64,000 bases of DNA from Plasmodiophora brassicae (lineage: Eukaryota; Endomyxa: Phytomyxea; Phytomyxea; Plasmodiophorida): positions 558,001-622,000 of the forward strand of contig CP145422.1 in NCBI GenBank assembly GCA_036867785.1. The letters are read 5' to 3'. The position numbers were made by a program, and so were the translations under genes. Under the pieces are notes generated by a model that saw only the letters and a list, made by a program, of their open reading frames with translations, ran no database searches and was not told the origin of the DNA. Shown in pieces: positions 35,009-46,079 of this stretch; position 1 is the stretch's first letter, and every line of letters starts with the position of its first letter.

Positions 35009-35127
35009 GAATAATGGATCACGGGGAGCCGCCGTTAGCGGGCGACGACGAGGCGGCCACCTCAGCATCGAACGCTGCAGCGCAGCAACGTAGCTCGAGA
35101 GGTACACCTGCATGTTAGTACCAACAT

Positions 35128-35932
35128 TTGGAAGTTGGCTTACAGGATCCATCGTCTGCAGCTCGGTGCGGCCGTCCGGCGAAGAACCCAGAAAGCATCC
35201 CGCGGCTGGATCCAACCATCGCGTGTGATCCACGAGTCGCAGACATCCGGTTCACCCCAGCGGTTTCCGGTACCCTAAACGCTGCCAATCAGCGACGACT
35301 TGATGAACAACGACGAATTGCTCGAGAGAAAAGCCGGCAACATGCATTGCAACAATTTCAGCAACTCCAGTGTGCAGCTGATCACGTTCGCGCGGTCGCC
35401 AACAGGAAAATCGAACGCTTCAGGTTGATATCGGAACGCGAACGAGCATTTGCTGAAGAGTTGTCCCAGTGGCAAGTTAAACTGATAGCGGGTGACGGTT
35501 CATATTGGGAAGGCGACTATGAAGCGATGTCTACTGGATGAGGTGAACCGCATATCAATTGACGATATTCGGCGAACGTACGACCATATGAGGGAGTTCC
35601 TCGCGTACTGTAAGGATAGACGACCCGTCTTCACGCAGAAGCTCTACGAGTCGGCGCATCACGGAGATGAAGCGCGCACGTGCCCAGCCCTCTCTGTCGA
35701 TGTCGAGGATCTGCTGAACAGTTACTTGCCGCAGTTCTATGACGAGTTTACTCCAGCTGGCTGTCAGCATTTGCGCGAAGTGTTCGGTTGTTCGCGCTTG
35801 ACGAAGGAATTTGTCGAGAAGTTCTGCGACGGTCAGGTTCATGCAACGCAGTTAGAAGAAGATGCTGCTCACGAAGGTGTTCCGAATGATCCAAAGTCAC
35901 CATTCACTGAAAGGCCCACGTTATCGCCATGA
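35128..35932 (+). CDS. Hypothetical coiled-coil protein inside the inverted-repeat element
   Basis: Two overlapping open frames. The first (to 35541) has a charged helix (LNAANQRRLDEQRRIAREKS). The second (from the Met at 35520 to 35932) begins MKRCLLDEVNRISIDDIRRT and contains LNSYLPQFYDEFTPAGCQHL. Their similar composition suggests one protein split by a frameshift or by an intron I cannot place. The first frame opens with TTG, so an upstream start exon or a decayed start is likely. No domain is recognised. Confidence 0.4.
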
Positions 35933-35936
35933 CGGA

Positions 35937-36046
35937 AAAAATAAATGGTTCATGATCCACACGTTTTTTCCGCTTGATCCACTTGTTTCTTCCTGTTGAT
36001 GCAACTATTTTTTCCTCGTGATCCAAGTATTTCTTCCGAGTGATGC
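35937..36046 (-). repeat. Five 22-nt tandem units in the right inverted repeat
   Basis: Read on the minus strand, the right arm repeats the same 22-nt unit in the same order as the left arm, with about 85% similarity in the first four units. Confidence 0.75.
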
Positions 36047-36117
36047 AAATATTTGTTTACACCGTAAGTACATAGATGTGGGCCAGGAGACACATAATCG
36101 CTGAACATTTGCATTTA

Positions 36118-37458
36118 ACCACTAAATGGTGGCCGGCTAGCGTCACGGTTCCTGGCCCCTCGCGCACAGATTGGTTTGTCATAGACGCGTATCGGCGCAG
36201 TTGTGGCCAGTCGCTGCTCAAAGTCCTCAAGTTCGCATCGCCATGCTGTCCGCTCTGATAGCGCCGGGGCAGAGCATGAACGCTGCATGCGAGTCTGCTT
36301 TTGTTTCATCTTGTCCTTCTGCCAGTCTTCTTGCCATTTCAGGACGCCCTCTACGTCAAGCATCGGTTTAGACTGCACTGGGCCTCCGTAGTCTATGTAG
36401 ATTTGTAAGACAGGCTTCCCGGCAATACACTGCTGGGTTACCATTTCCAAGCAGACCCTTGTCGAAGAGCAGACCACGGTATTCTCCATAGTCATACCCA
36501 ATGCGCTCGACTTGGTTCCTTGGCAAGTTCGGTTTCGACATGCGCTCAATCGCTTCAGACACCTCTGGGGCGGTCGTCGAGCGCGATTTCTGACAGCTGG
36601 TTATGAGGTACCGTCATACGACAACTGGACAGCGACTGCCTGACCTTTTGCACTGAAATTCCACGAGGACGGACTGTAGACCGTCGCTTGGAAACAAGCC
36701 GCGCTTGCTTCTGGAAGTCGGCCCGGATGGCATCATGGATCCCACGTTTTACGGCGATCGCCCACGTCTGTAGCATGAAGTCTTTCTCGACATTGTGCTC
36801 GATCTGCTTGATTGCGCAAACGTTCCCCTCTGGAAACAACGATCCAGAACGCCTATAGTACTCGTCAACAACAACAGCTGCCGGGCACTACGGCACTGAC
36901 TGACCTGTTTGCTGGAATCCGCCACAAGTTGTTCCAGTCATTCGGCAGTGTTGTGAGTGATATCACTGAACGCCAATGCTCTAGGCAGTCGCGTAACGAG
37001 GCCAGATCTCCTGGCCAGCTCCCGTTCTGCTTGTTGATGACCTGCTGGATCCGGTTGCGTAACATCTGGACCGCGAATGTCCCGTCGATGTTCGCGTGTA
37101 ACTCCTGCCTCCTTCTCCACCTCGCTTCTTCCGCCTTCCGCACCTTCTCGTCGTACTCTCGTAGGTGCCTCTCGTATGCTCGTATCTTATGCTCCTTCCC
37201 TTCCGTTTTCGGCGGCCTCGTATGCAGCTTCGGGTTGATACAAACGCCACGCCACGGCGCCATGTTCAGGCGGCGATCCAATGCGTTACGAAGTGATCGA
37301 AACAGCGGTGATGTTTGCCATTCGCGGACGAGCTGATCGTACGCACTCGGGTCGTTGTCGAGCAGGGCGCGCTGCAGGCGGGGAACGCAGCCGTACTTCA
37401 GCGCACGCGTCGACAGCGTTGGCCGGGGCACATCGCCCAGGCTAGCGACGCGATACAT
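36118..37458 (-). CDS. Uncharacterised charged protein, at least three exons
   Basis: Three minus-strand open stretches with matching composition (37458-36865, 36839-36555, 36549-36115) are separated by plausible short introns. The protein begins MYRVASLGDVPRPTLSTRAL and has a basic helical centre (RAYERHLREYDEKVRKAEEA, RWRRRQELHANIDGTF). The later part includes DFMLQTWAIAVKRGIHDAIR and ends with a Cys- and Arg-containing tail. I do not recognise a family; a cytoskeletal or flagellar role is only a guess from the helix content. Exact joins are unresolved. Confidence 0.5.
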
Positions 37459-37672
37459 TGGCTTGGTGGAACCGAGCGACCTCCAAATATCTCGGGGTTG
37501 GACCCGATCTTGAAGGTCAGGACATGGCTCGCGGAATGTGCTACAGGTAAACAGGGTTGCCGCCGGTCAGCCCCGCCACTCTGCAGGGATAGGTAGTTCC
37601 CGACCCCGGCAACCCGTGCCGGCAAGTCCGTCGTTTTATCGTGCGCGGTGCGTCGGGATGGGCGACGCTGCC

Positions 37673-40600
37673 ATGGATGCCGGCGCGTTCAAGGCGCGCC
37701 TGGCGAAGCTGTATGCGCTATGGAAGGTCGGTGCCACGGTGGGACCATGGTGTGTCGGGCGTGCTGAATGTGGGCGCGCAGCGCGAACCGGAGTTGTTCG
37801 GCGGCGCCGATGTTCTGGTCGTCGTCAACGGGAAGGCCGACCCCGATGTCATATTCAGGAAGACGTTCGCGCTCCAGTTGTGGCTAACTGGTTATGAGTT
37901 GAACGACTGTGCGTTTCTGTTTACAAAGAATGCAATGCATGTGCTGTCAACGAAGAAGAAGAGTAACGATCGTGTGTTGCTTCGCTACAGCGCTCGACTG
38001 ATTATGATATGGCTGTAGTTTCAATGATGGGCGCTCTGGTGGAATCTTCTCCAGTCCCTTTGAAGTTGACGTCGCTGTCTAAGGATGCGAAAGAAATCCC
38101 TAGTCAGATCTCCTTGTTCCTGAAGGAGATTTCCGTGACTTCGTCGTCCAGTTCGGATGAGCGACAGGTCACTATCGGGATGATTGTGAAGGAGCCGCCG
38201 ACAGCGGGCCCTCTCGCGGGGATTCCTGACAAGATCAAAACCATTCCTGTACGTAGCTTGAAACGCGTCTGTGTTCGCTCCGTTTAATTGTTTCGGATCT
38301 GCAGAATTCAGCCATAGCTGATAGCGCTCTTGGATTTAGCACTGCCATGGCCTCTCGCGACGACAAAGAGTTGGACTTAGTTCGGAACGCAGCTGCTTGC
38401 TCGGATCTGGCTCTACAAAGTCAGATCTTGCCGACGATCGAGAGCAGTCTGGACGAAGGCGTTTCGGTGACTCACGAAAAACTTGCTGAGGATGCTGACC
38501 ATCTGTAAGGCGCTCGCCATTGGTGGGACCGTCTCCGCTAAGCTCTCTCATGTAACAGGTTCTCAGATGGGGACGAGGCGCAACTGTCGAAATTGTTCAA
38601 GGAGAACAAGCTCGACCTGGACGTCGGAGAAGTCGAATCCTGTTTCACGCCGATCGTCCAGTCTGGTGGCGAGTATAACTTGAAACCGTCTGCGTTCTCA
38701 AGTTCCGAGAGCCTGTCACCCGACTGCATTATTGTTGCCACCGGCATCAGATACAGCACCTACTGCAGCTCCGTTGCAAGAACGTACATGATCAATCCTG
38801 ACAAGAGCCTCGATACCGCATATAATGTCCTCCTTCAGGTGAGTACGTCTCGCAGCATGTATCTGTCTAGGTTCTAATCGTTGGTGTATAGGTGCGAGAT
38901 GCATGTTTGGAGACAATGCGAGTCGGTGCGAAAGCCTCGACTGTCTGGGCGGCTGCAACAACGGCAATCAAAGCGTCGCCTAAAGCATCGTCGCTTCTTC
39001 CCGTGTTCACTCGAAACTGCGGCTTCCTGACTGGCCAGGAGTACCGCGATTCGGCATTCATTTTGAATTCCCAGAACGAGAACCGTTTGCGCGCCAATAT
39101 GGTCTTCATTCTGAGCGTGGGGTTCAGCCAGCTGAAGTTCAAAGGCAAATCCGCCGCCTTGCTTCTTTCGGATACCGTTGTTGTCGTCGAATCCGGTATA
39201 CTCACGTATGTACTGTCGCGATAGCGTTCCCTGACGTTGCGCTTGCAAACCTAGGACCTGCCCAATTGTTGACGAAGAGCAAATGTAAGCTGAAAGACGT
39301 GTCATACTTCCTGGATGCCGAAGACGATGGTGTGGATGACGTTGATGTCGCTGCAATGATAATCGGTTTGACGCCTTGATGTCTGGGTTCGTCCATTAAT
39401 GTCTGACCAGACGCGATCAGATGGCGACAGCTCTGCAGGCCCGAGGACGCGTTCGTCTCGGGCAAGTATGGCGAACAAGGGCAGCGCGCAACAACAACAG
39501 GAAAAGGAAGAGAAACGGAAAAGGGCCCAGCAAGAACTTGCTGAGAGGAAGTTGCAACTGGCTGTGCAGAAGTACAGTACTGGCCAAGATCGAGAGATCG
39601 CGCCTAGCAGCGTTGAGCGAAGTCGGAACGCCGTGATCAAGGCGTACGCCACTGTTCGTGACTACCCCAGGGATGTGATCCCGAATCAGATCTACGTGGA
39701 TACGCAAGCTGAATGTGTGCTGTTCCCCGTCAATGGTCGCGTTCTTCCCGTTCACGTCACGTTCATCAAGAGTGTCACCAAGCACGAGCAAGGCGATTTC
39801 ACATATCTTCGTGTGAACCTTACAGCACCAGGCACCGCCCAGGCTGCCGCCGCCCTTCCGGTATCACGCAAGTTAACGTCTGAGGTTATCCCGAGTACTG
39901 ACGTGTGCCTGTAGGCTTACGCCGACCAGACGAAGGTGTTTATCAAAGAGCTGTCGTTCCGATCTGCTGATGAGCGGAACCTGAACAAGACGTTGCGGCT
40001 TGTTAAGGAACTTCACAAGAGAATAGCGCAACGCGAAAAGGAGCAAACGGACCGTGCGAGTCTCGTTATGCAAGCGCCGTTGAAGTTGAATCGTGATCCT
40101 CGGCACGACTTCAAGTTGCGCGACTTGCAGATGAGGCCGAGCATCGGCGGCAAGAAGGAGACTGTACGCTATGACGCCGGTTTGACGTTGACCGGTCCTC
40201 TAATTCCTTTCAGGGTACGCTTTCTACGCATGTCAACGGTCTCCTTTTCACGTCGCGGTCGACGAAACTGGAGTTCCTGTATTCAAATATCAAACATGCG
40301 TTCTTCCAGCCTTGCGATAACACCATCTCGGTGATCCTGCACTTTGAATTGCATAGTCCAATCATGTGCAATAAGAAGCGAACGAATGTGAGTCTGTACG
40401 TAAATGTAGGGTGCCCCAGTATGGCTGACACGTTTTCTACAGTTCGTACAAGTGTACGTCGATGTTATCGAGGCTTCGCAGGACGTTGGCGGCCAAAAGC
40501 GTGGCTACTATGATCGGGACGGGATTCAGGAGGAGCAGAACGAACGCATTCGCCGAAACCGGTTCAACGAGAAGTTCCGTGAATTTGCTCGTAACGTCGA

Positions 40601-41318
40601 GGATACAGTGGCGGCCCTTGACCCTGAACACAAGTTCGAGTTTGACATTCCGTACCGAGAAATCATGTTCCCTGGCGTTCCCAACAAGACCAATGTCAAC
40701 ATTATCCCCACTGTCCATGCCCTTGTCGCTCTCGACGACAACCCGCCATTCGTTATGTTCCTCGACGAGGTCGAGATTGCCTACTTCGAGCGGGTGCAGT
40801 TTTCCCTGAAGAACTTCGATCTCGTTTTCGTCTTCAAGGACTTCGACCGCCCTGTTGTGAAGATTCGATCGATCCCGCGCGAACACCTTGATTCCATTCA
40901 GCAGTACCTGACTGAGTCCGACATCGTCTACTACGTCGGCAAGGTTAACCTTCTATGGCCTTCCATTCTTAAGACTGTTAAGGAGGATGCCGCGTACTTC
41001 TTCACTGAACAAGGCGGCTGGGCATCCGTCCTGGGCGGTGAAACTGATGAAGATGAGGAGGAAGAACAGGAAAGCGAGTACGAGGAAGACGAGTCCGCCG
41101 AAAGTGAAGATGAGTCCAGCGAAGAGTACGAGAGCGCTGAAATGAGCGACGAGGAGGAGTCCGACTACGAAGACGAAGAAGAAGGGCCATCCTGGGAAGA
41201 GCTCGAAGAAGCCGCCATGCGCGAGGAACAGGAGAAGGTCGCCCGAACGGGGCGGAAACCCGACGACGACGATGACGAGGACCGTCGCCCATCAAAGAAG
41301 GCACGGTCTAGGAAGTAA
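37673..41318 (+). CDS. SPT16: FACT complex subunit SPT16
   Basis: Histone chaperone that opens and rebuilds nucleosomes for polymerases. About ten short exons join in frame. The first intron is 37727-37781 (55 nt) and others are 45-64 nt. The N-terminal peptidase-like domain spans VVVNGKADPDVIFRKTFALQ, FTKNAMHVLSTKKK, ELDLVRNAAACSDLALQSQI and IIVATGIRYSTYCSSVARTY. The middle double-PH region has KAYATVRDYPRDVIPNQIYV, FIKELSFRSADERNLNKTLR and SNIKHAFFQPCDNTISVILH. The C-terminus has the FDIPYREIMFPGVPNKTNVN block, then an acidic tail of Asp/Glu/Ser ending PSKKARSRK, a likely nuclear localisation signal. Order, length and acidic tail match SPT16. Confidence 0.96.
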
Positions 41319-41559
41319 AGCGTGTACTCCAGCGAGATCTTCCAACCAACCTGTCGCGTCCACAGCAAACACTGTGCTGCGGAAGACGCCCCTGGTAGGT
41401 ACTTGGCCGTACGTACCATGTTTGCTGCTGGGTGGGTCGGGTACGCCATCGACACAACCGCTGAGGTCCAGACCCGGGTCTATTGTTGGACTTGTGGCCA
41501 GTGCGCGGATCCCGGCCAGGTGCGTCGCTCCGCCCGTCATCGGCAGACGCGCGCGTGCC

Positions 41560-42762
41560 ATGTCGCTGTACTCGGACCTGCCGCCAGCGGCATCGGGCCC
41601 GTCGCCGGACCTGCAGCATGCCGTCGTCGTGGAGCCGTCGGCGCCTCCGTCGTCTTCCGGTTTGGCTACCACCTGTCGCGCCATCGTACGGCACGTGTAT
41701 TAACGGGAAACGGCCTGCAGCAGCCCCACAGCAGCAGCGGCAGCAGGAGCAGCAGCCAGAAGCGCGACAGCCTGTACAGCCGGTGCTGCTGATCCCGCAG
41801 AGGAATATCGTCAGGCAGAATGCGACGCCGTCCGTCAGGAAGAAGCCGATGCTGATGAAGCCGGTCAAGGCGGCGGCGCCGATCGTCAACCTGAAGGCGC
41901 CCGTTCCGCCTGTCGAGGCCCCGCGTCACCACGCAGAAGCCGACCACGAACAAGCACGCGCTGAAGACGAAGAGCGTCCATTCGTTGAGTACGACCCGTC
42001 CGTCCCGAACGAATACCTTCAGATCTGTCGAGAGCGACGCGCTGAACGGGAACGACAGCAACAGGAACGGGAGTTCAAGGAGCGGCAGCGTGCGGCCGCC
42101 CTGCAGCCGCCAGAGCCGCCTGCCATAACTGAAGCGGATCTGAAGATCTCGGGCGAGGACGCGTACGTGCGTCGTATGCGGATGAGCGGGATGGCGGCTG
42201 CCCCGCCGCGTCCTGAACGGTCGCCGTCCCCGTCACCGCCGCCACAACCGTCTAGCCAGCCGATTGCCAAGCAGAGCGTCGCTGAACGCCTCATGTAAGC
42301 GCAGTGCTGACGCGCCTGGGCAACACGGGTGCTGATTCGTTCGTGATCAGGGCCAAGATGGGCTGGTCCGCCGGTCAGGGGCTCGGCGCCCAGAACCAGG
42401 GCATTCCGCAGGCGCTGATGGCGACGAAATGCGTCAACGGGCACGTCGTTGTCGTGGAGCCGAAGAAGAAGCGGCATAAGCCGGTGCCGAGCGTCGTCGT
42501 CCTGGACAACATGGTCGGGGTCGGCGACGTCGACAGCGAACTCGAACGGGAGACCGCCGACGAGTGCACCAAGTTCGGCGACGTTCGCCGGTGCGTCGTG
42601 CATCAGGCCCGGGACCGCGTCCGGATCTTTGTCCAGTTCAACGGGGCGGATGCGGCCGGCAAGGCGGTCGAAGGGTTGCACGGCCGCGTCTTTGCCGGGC
42701 GGGCCGTCCGCGCCTCCGTCTACGACGCTGATGCGTTCGCCCAGGGCAACTACGAAATATAG
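41560..42762 (+). CDS. RBM17: Splicing factor SPF45 (RBM17), G-patch plus UHM/RRM
   Basis: Spliceosomal protein that binds ULM peptides of SF3b155 and U2AF. It starts MSLYSDLPPAASGPSPDLQH. A first intron (about 61 nt near 41.70 kb) precedes a Gln/Pro-rich segment ending EYDPSVPNEYLQICRERRAE, conserved in the family. A 56-nt intron near 42.30 kb splits the G-patch: RLM|AKMGWSAGQGLGAQNQGI. The C-terminal RRM/UHM follows (RCVVHQARDRVRIFVQF, GKAVEGLHGRVFAGRAVRAS), ending FAQGNYEI. Loss of the intron's stop codon restores one protein. Confidence 0.92.
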
Positions 42763-42828
42763 CCGACGAGAGGCTGCCTGGTGGCGTGTCGCACGCTGTA
42801 TTGGGTCCACCGGGCGTGTCGGCGTGCA

Positions 42829-43089
42829 TCACGTGCGTCGCGTCACCCAGACGTAGATGGCGGCCAGCACCTGTGTGAACGGGACGTGCGGGTCTGGGAC
42901 GTTCGTTCCAGGAATGCAGTCCTGGTCGACGTAGTCGGCGAGTGTTGCTGGCATCGGCGGCGACACGGCGCCGCCCGACGCCGTCCAGGGTGTGGACCCA
43001 TCATCAGCATGTTCGGAGACGACGTTGTCGTGCGCCGCGATCTGGTCCTCCACGTGCTGGGCATTGGTCATCACGTTGAGGTTGGACAT
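42829..43089 (-). CDS. Small hypothetical protein
   Basis: An 86-aa frame beginning MSNLNVMTNAQHVEDQIAAH, helical then Pro-rich (SPPMPATLADYVDQ), ending VFTQVLAAIYVWVTRRT-like. It lies 3' of and convergent with SPF45. No family is recognised. Weak but protein-like. Confidence 0.4.
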   Translation of the reverse strand: MSNLNVMTNAQHVEDQIAAHDNVVSEHADDGSTPWTASGGAVSPPMPATLADYVDQDCIPGTNVPDPHVPFTQVLAAIYVWVTRRT

Positions 43090-43422
43090 CTCGGGTGTAG
43101 GTTTGAGTACGCCGGGCCAGTTTGGGTAGTGACGTCTCGATACAAGGGACGCCCGGAAACAGGGGTCGGCCTGGAAGCGTGTCAACACACATCACCCAGC
43201 GTGACCTGCGGGTCGTGCGTCTTTAGACGCCCTACCGAGATGACGCTAGCCCGTTTAGGCGACGCTGTGCCTCTCCGTGCACGGTCTGAAGGCACGATAT
43301 GTATTGGAACAGTACAGTCGGATATTAAGCGCGGCCGCCAAGTCTATTGAGGTTGGCACTCAGACAGCGAGACACGAGCGCTGAATCCTCGGCCCAGTCA
43401 ACCTATGGGGTAAACAACGTCG

Positions 43423-45802
43423 TCAGTCGCTCCTGTCCGCAATGGACGCCCGATGACGCCGCCACACCATGATGATATTCAACGGCGGCCAGCTGTGCAT
43501 CCAGTCCAGAACCGATGGAGTGACAATTGAGGCGGACTCTCGCAGGGTCTTTGGCTGTTTGACATTCCAGTTAGAGCCCGGGAGCAGAGCGTGCAACGCG
43601 CGCGCGCGTACCGATTGGAATAGACCTCTTTCGATGACACCACTGTCCTCCGTGCAAATCCCTTGCAGGACGAACCATTTCGTCGCGTTGCGTCTTTCAA
43701 CGAATTCGTCCAGCCGCGGTCGAAGCCCACCGATCGTGGGCACATCTGCCCACGGTGAGTCCAGAACGACGTTCCGAGGCCATAACCAGGGTCGTTCCAG
43801 CATCAGTGGCCACGTCTCGTTGCAGTCCCGAAACACGATAATCTGTCGGCGTGTCTGCCATAAGGATTGCAGTGTGACGCGTTGGGCGGGGATGACGACT
43901 GGTGCAAGTCGATGCGAGAACGTTTGCTCCAGGTGGTCATACAGGGCCTGAAGTCTGGCCCTGTCGACGTCGAGAACGCGGACGAAGTCAACCAGGACGA
44001 CTTCATGCGGGTTCTCGTCGAGGAACTGGGCGATCTGTGCAATGGCATCGACGATGCGCCCGCCGATCAGCTCGTGCATTATGAACAAATCCTTGACAAG
44101 CGGGTCACTGTCGTCTCTGGCAACGGGCGGCACCGCGTGTGACCCAACCTACGCGCTGACATCAGCAACGAACACACAAAGTTGCCCCATAGAGCACCTG
44201 CCGTCACTCTCAGGTCCAGGTAGCGGATCCCAGAACGAAGCTGCTCGAGGATGGTGCGACCTTGAGCAATGGACCATCGGGCGGCGACCTGTTTGGCAAG
44301 GTGGCCGACGAGAGGAAGTCGGCTGATCGACTCCATATATGGAATGCCGTCGGGGGCGACAGGCGATTCATCAGTGATGGCGAACGAGCCGGCATCATGG
44401 GACCCGGGGATGGTCAGGTCGACCATGGGCACGTTGGCCACATACGCCCGCATGTCATGCATCCAGGACGAGGGCGCAATGTCCAGGTTATCGCCTGCAA
44501 GAACATGCAGCTTGCTGTGATGCAGGAACAATGCCAGAGCTCGTCCGCGAATGCCATCATTGACGAGGACCGGCAGGGTGAACGCGTCGATGACGGCAGA
44601 CGTGGATGCTGGTGCAGACCACGTGCCAGACGCCAGGCTGAACGCCGCGAATTGCAATTCACTGGACCATGGGCTGTGCATGATCGCGACGATCCTGGAT
44701 GCGAGGAGCGACAGCGCGACAGGCGCCTTGGTCTTGAACGGGAGCACCTTGGGATCGGCGAGCGTCCAGTCGCGAACTTGCAGTTGAGCATGGACGATGG
44801 ACATGTCCGACGCGCGCGGGTACACGATGTGCACGGTGGAGAACGCGACCTGCTCGTTCTGTCAGGCACGGCGACGCTGCAGTCGGGAGCAACTCGTATT
44901 ACCTCGATGGCAGGTGCCGCCCCAGCTGGTTCTGGGAACTTGGCGACCGGCATCCACATTCCAGCATCGTTTCGGACGGCGACCACGACCTGCCCGGATT
45001 GTTTCTCGACATACGCTATGACGACAAGCGTCTCCTGCCGGATTGCAATCGAGTGTTGTACGTCAGCAGGTGGCATTGATGATGGGAGAGCCTGTGGCAA
45101 CGACCACCAGGTTCCGTTACTCGACGATATGCTCTCGTACAGGATTCCCTCGACGTTATCAGTTAACACGATGATCAGCGACGACGACGACGACGACGAC
45201 GACGACAATTCGACAGGGGGGCGGTCGCTGCCGAGGCCATCGTCGAGCGAAACGCCAGAAGGCTTGGGCACTTCGGGAATGGGTCCCACCAGGATCAGGC
45301 CATCGCGATCGAGACGCATGAGAACGGGGGCGGCAGCGTATCCCGAAACGACAACGAACGATCCGACACCGATACTGGTTATCGACGATGCCATCATCGG
45401 CCAGGGCACTGGCACCGGCCTCCAATGGAAATTCGGTTGTGCCGTCGATCCCTCCCAGCTGCGCTTTGGCGAAGACGGGTGCGATCGTAGACCGCTGCAC
45501 AGCATGAACGCGCGACCACACGGTTCGCAACCGACGACGTGCGAGCAGGATGGCGATTGTTCCACACATAACGTATGCCGATCGTAACACGATCGACACG
45601 CCGCTGTGAAACGTTCCCGGTGCGAATCTCCTACCTGAGGCATGCGGCGATGAGCACCTGATTTCGATCGGGAGCGGACCACACGGCACTGTACCATAAG
45701 CGCCTGCTGGACGGCGAGGTTGGCGTCGTGGCAGTTCAGGCACGCGTTGTGGGCGGCAACACCCACGGCAACGGCCAGGGCGCCGATCACGACCTGGAAC
45801 AT
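43423..45802 (-). CDS. Secreted PI-PLC X-domain protein with N-terminal beta-rich domain
   Basis: Putative phosphodiesterase of the PLCXD type. The Met at 45802 starts a signal peptide (MFQVVIGALAVAVGVAAHN). The N-terminal 400 residues are beta-rich and resemble a propeller (IGVGSFVVVSGYAAAPVLMR, ALALFLHHSKLHVLAGDNLD). A Ser run coded by a GAC/GTC triplet repeat lies near 45.19 kb. Introns of 53 nt (near 44.85 kb) and 59 nt (near 44.15 kb) are needed. The PLC-X domain has VDLTIPGSHDAGSFAI (first catalytic His), SGIRYLDLRVGSHA and LFIMHELIGGRIVD (second His, in place of the usual VHG), then HEVVLVDFVRVLD. There is no PLC-Y, C2 or EF hand. An extra intron in the N-terminus is possible. Confidence 0.8.
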
Positions 45803-46006
45803 GATCGTGCGCCTGACGACGAGATTCCCATGTCGACGTCCGTGTCGACGAGAGGCACGCGCCAGGCCTGTCCCCACGGGACGCTCACGTGACCCGGCAG
45901 GCATCCTTCGTGCACGATGACCAAATGGCTGCGGCGGCATCGTGCATCGCCCCCCTCACAAACGACCCAACGCAAAACGATGCCAAAAATAGGTTCGCTG
46001 TTCTGA

Positions 46007-46079
46007 CTTCGGTACTGGGACTTGAACCCAGGTCTCCCGGGTGAGAGCCGGGTACACTGACCACCTATGCGATACCGAA
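46007..46079 (-). tRNA. tRNA-Glu (anticodon CTC)
   Basis: Read on the minus strand, a 7-bp acceptor stem (TTCGGTA/TACCGAA) is perfect, and the D-arm is short with two wobble pairs. The anticodon arm is CCCGG-CTCTCAC-CCGGG, giving anticodon CTC. The variable loop is AGAC, and the T-arm is CTGGG-TTCAAGT-CCCAG. The discriminator base is G at 46007. No intron. The 5' end overlaps the upstream methyltransferase CDS by 15 nt. Confidence 0.93.

Larger units (their letters stand above)
34859..36064. mobile_element. 1.2-kb element with about 130-bp terminal inverted repeats built of 22-nt units
   Basis: The left end (CGGTGGAAACAAATATTTGC) and the reverse complement of the right end (CGGTGTAAACAAATATTTGC) match closely and stay similar for about 110 bp. 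Both arms are made of degenerate 22-nt tandem units. The interior (35009-35936) holds two open frames on the plus strand. No transposase domain or clear target-site duplication is seen. A non-autonomous TIR element or a captured gene between inverted repeats are both possible. Confidence 0.7.
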
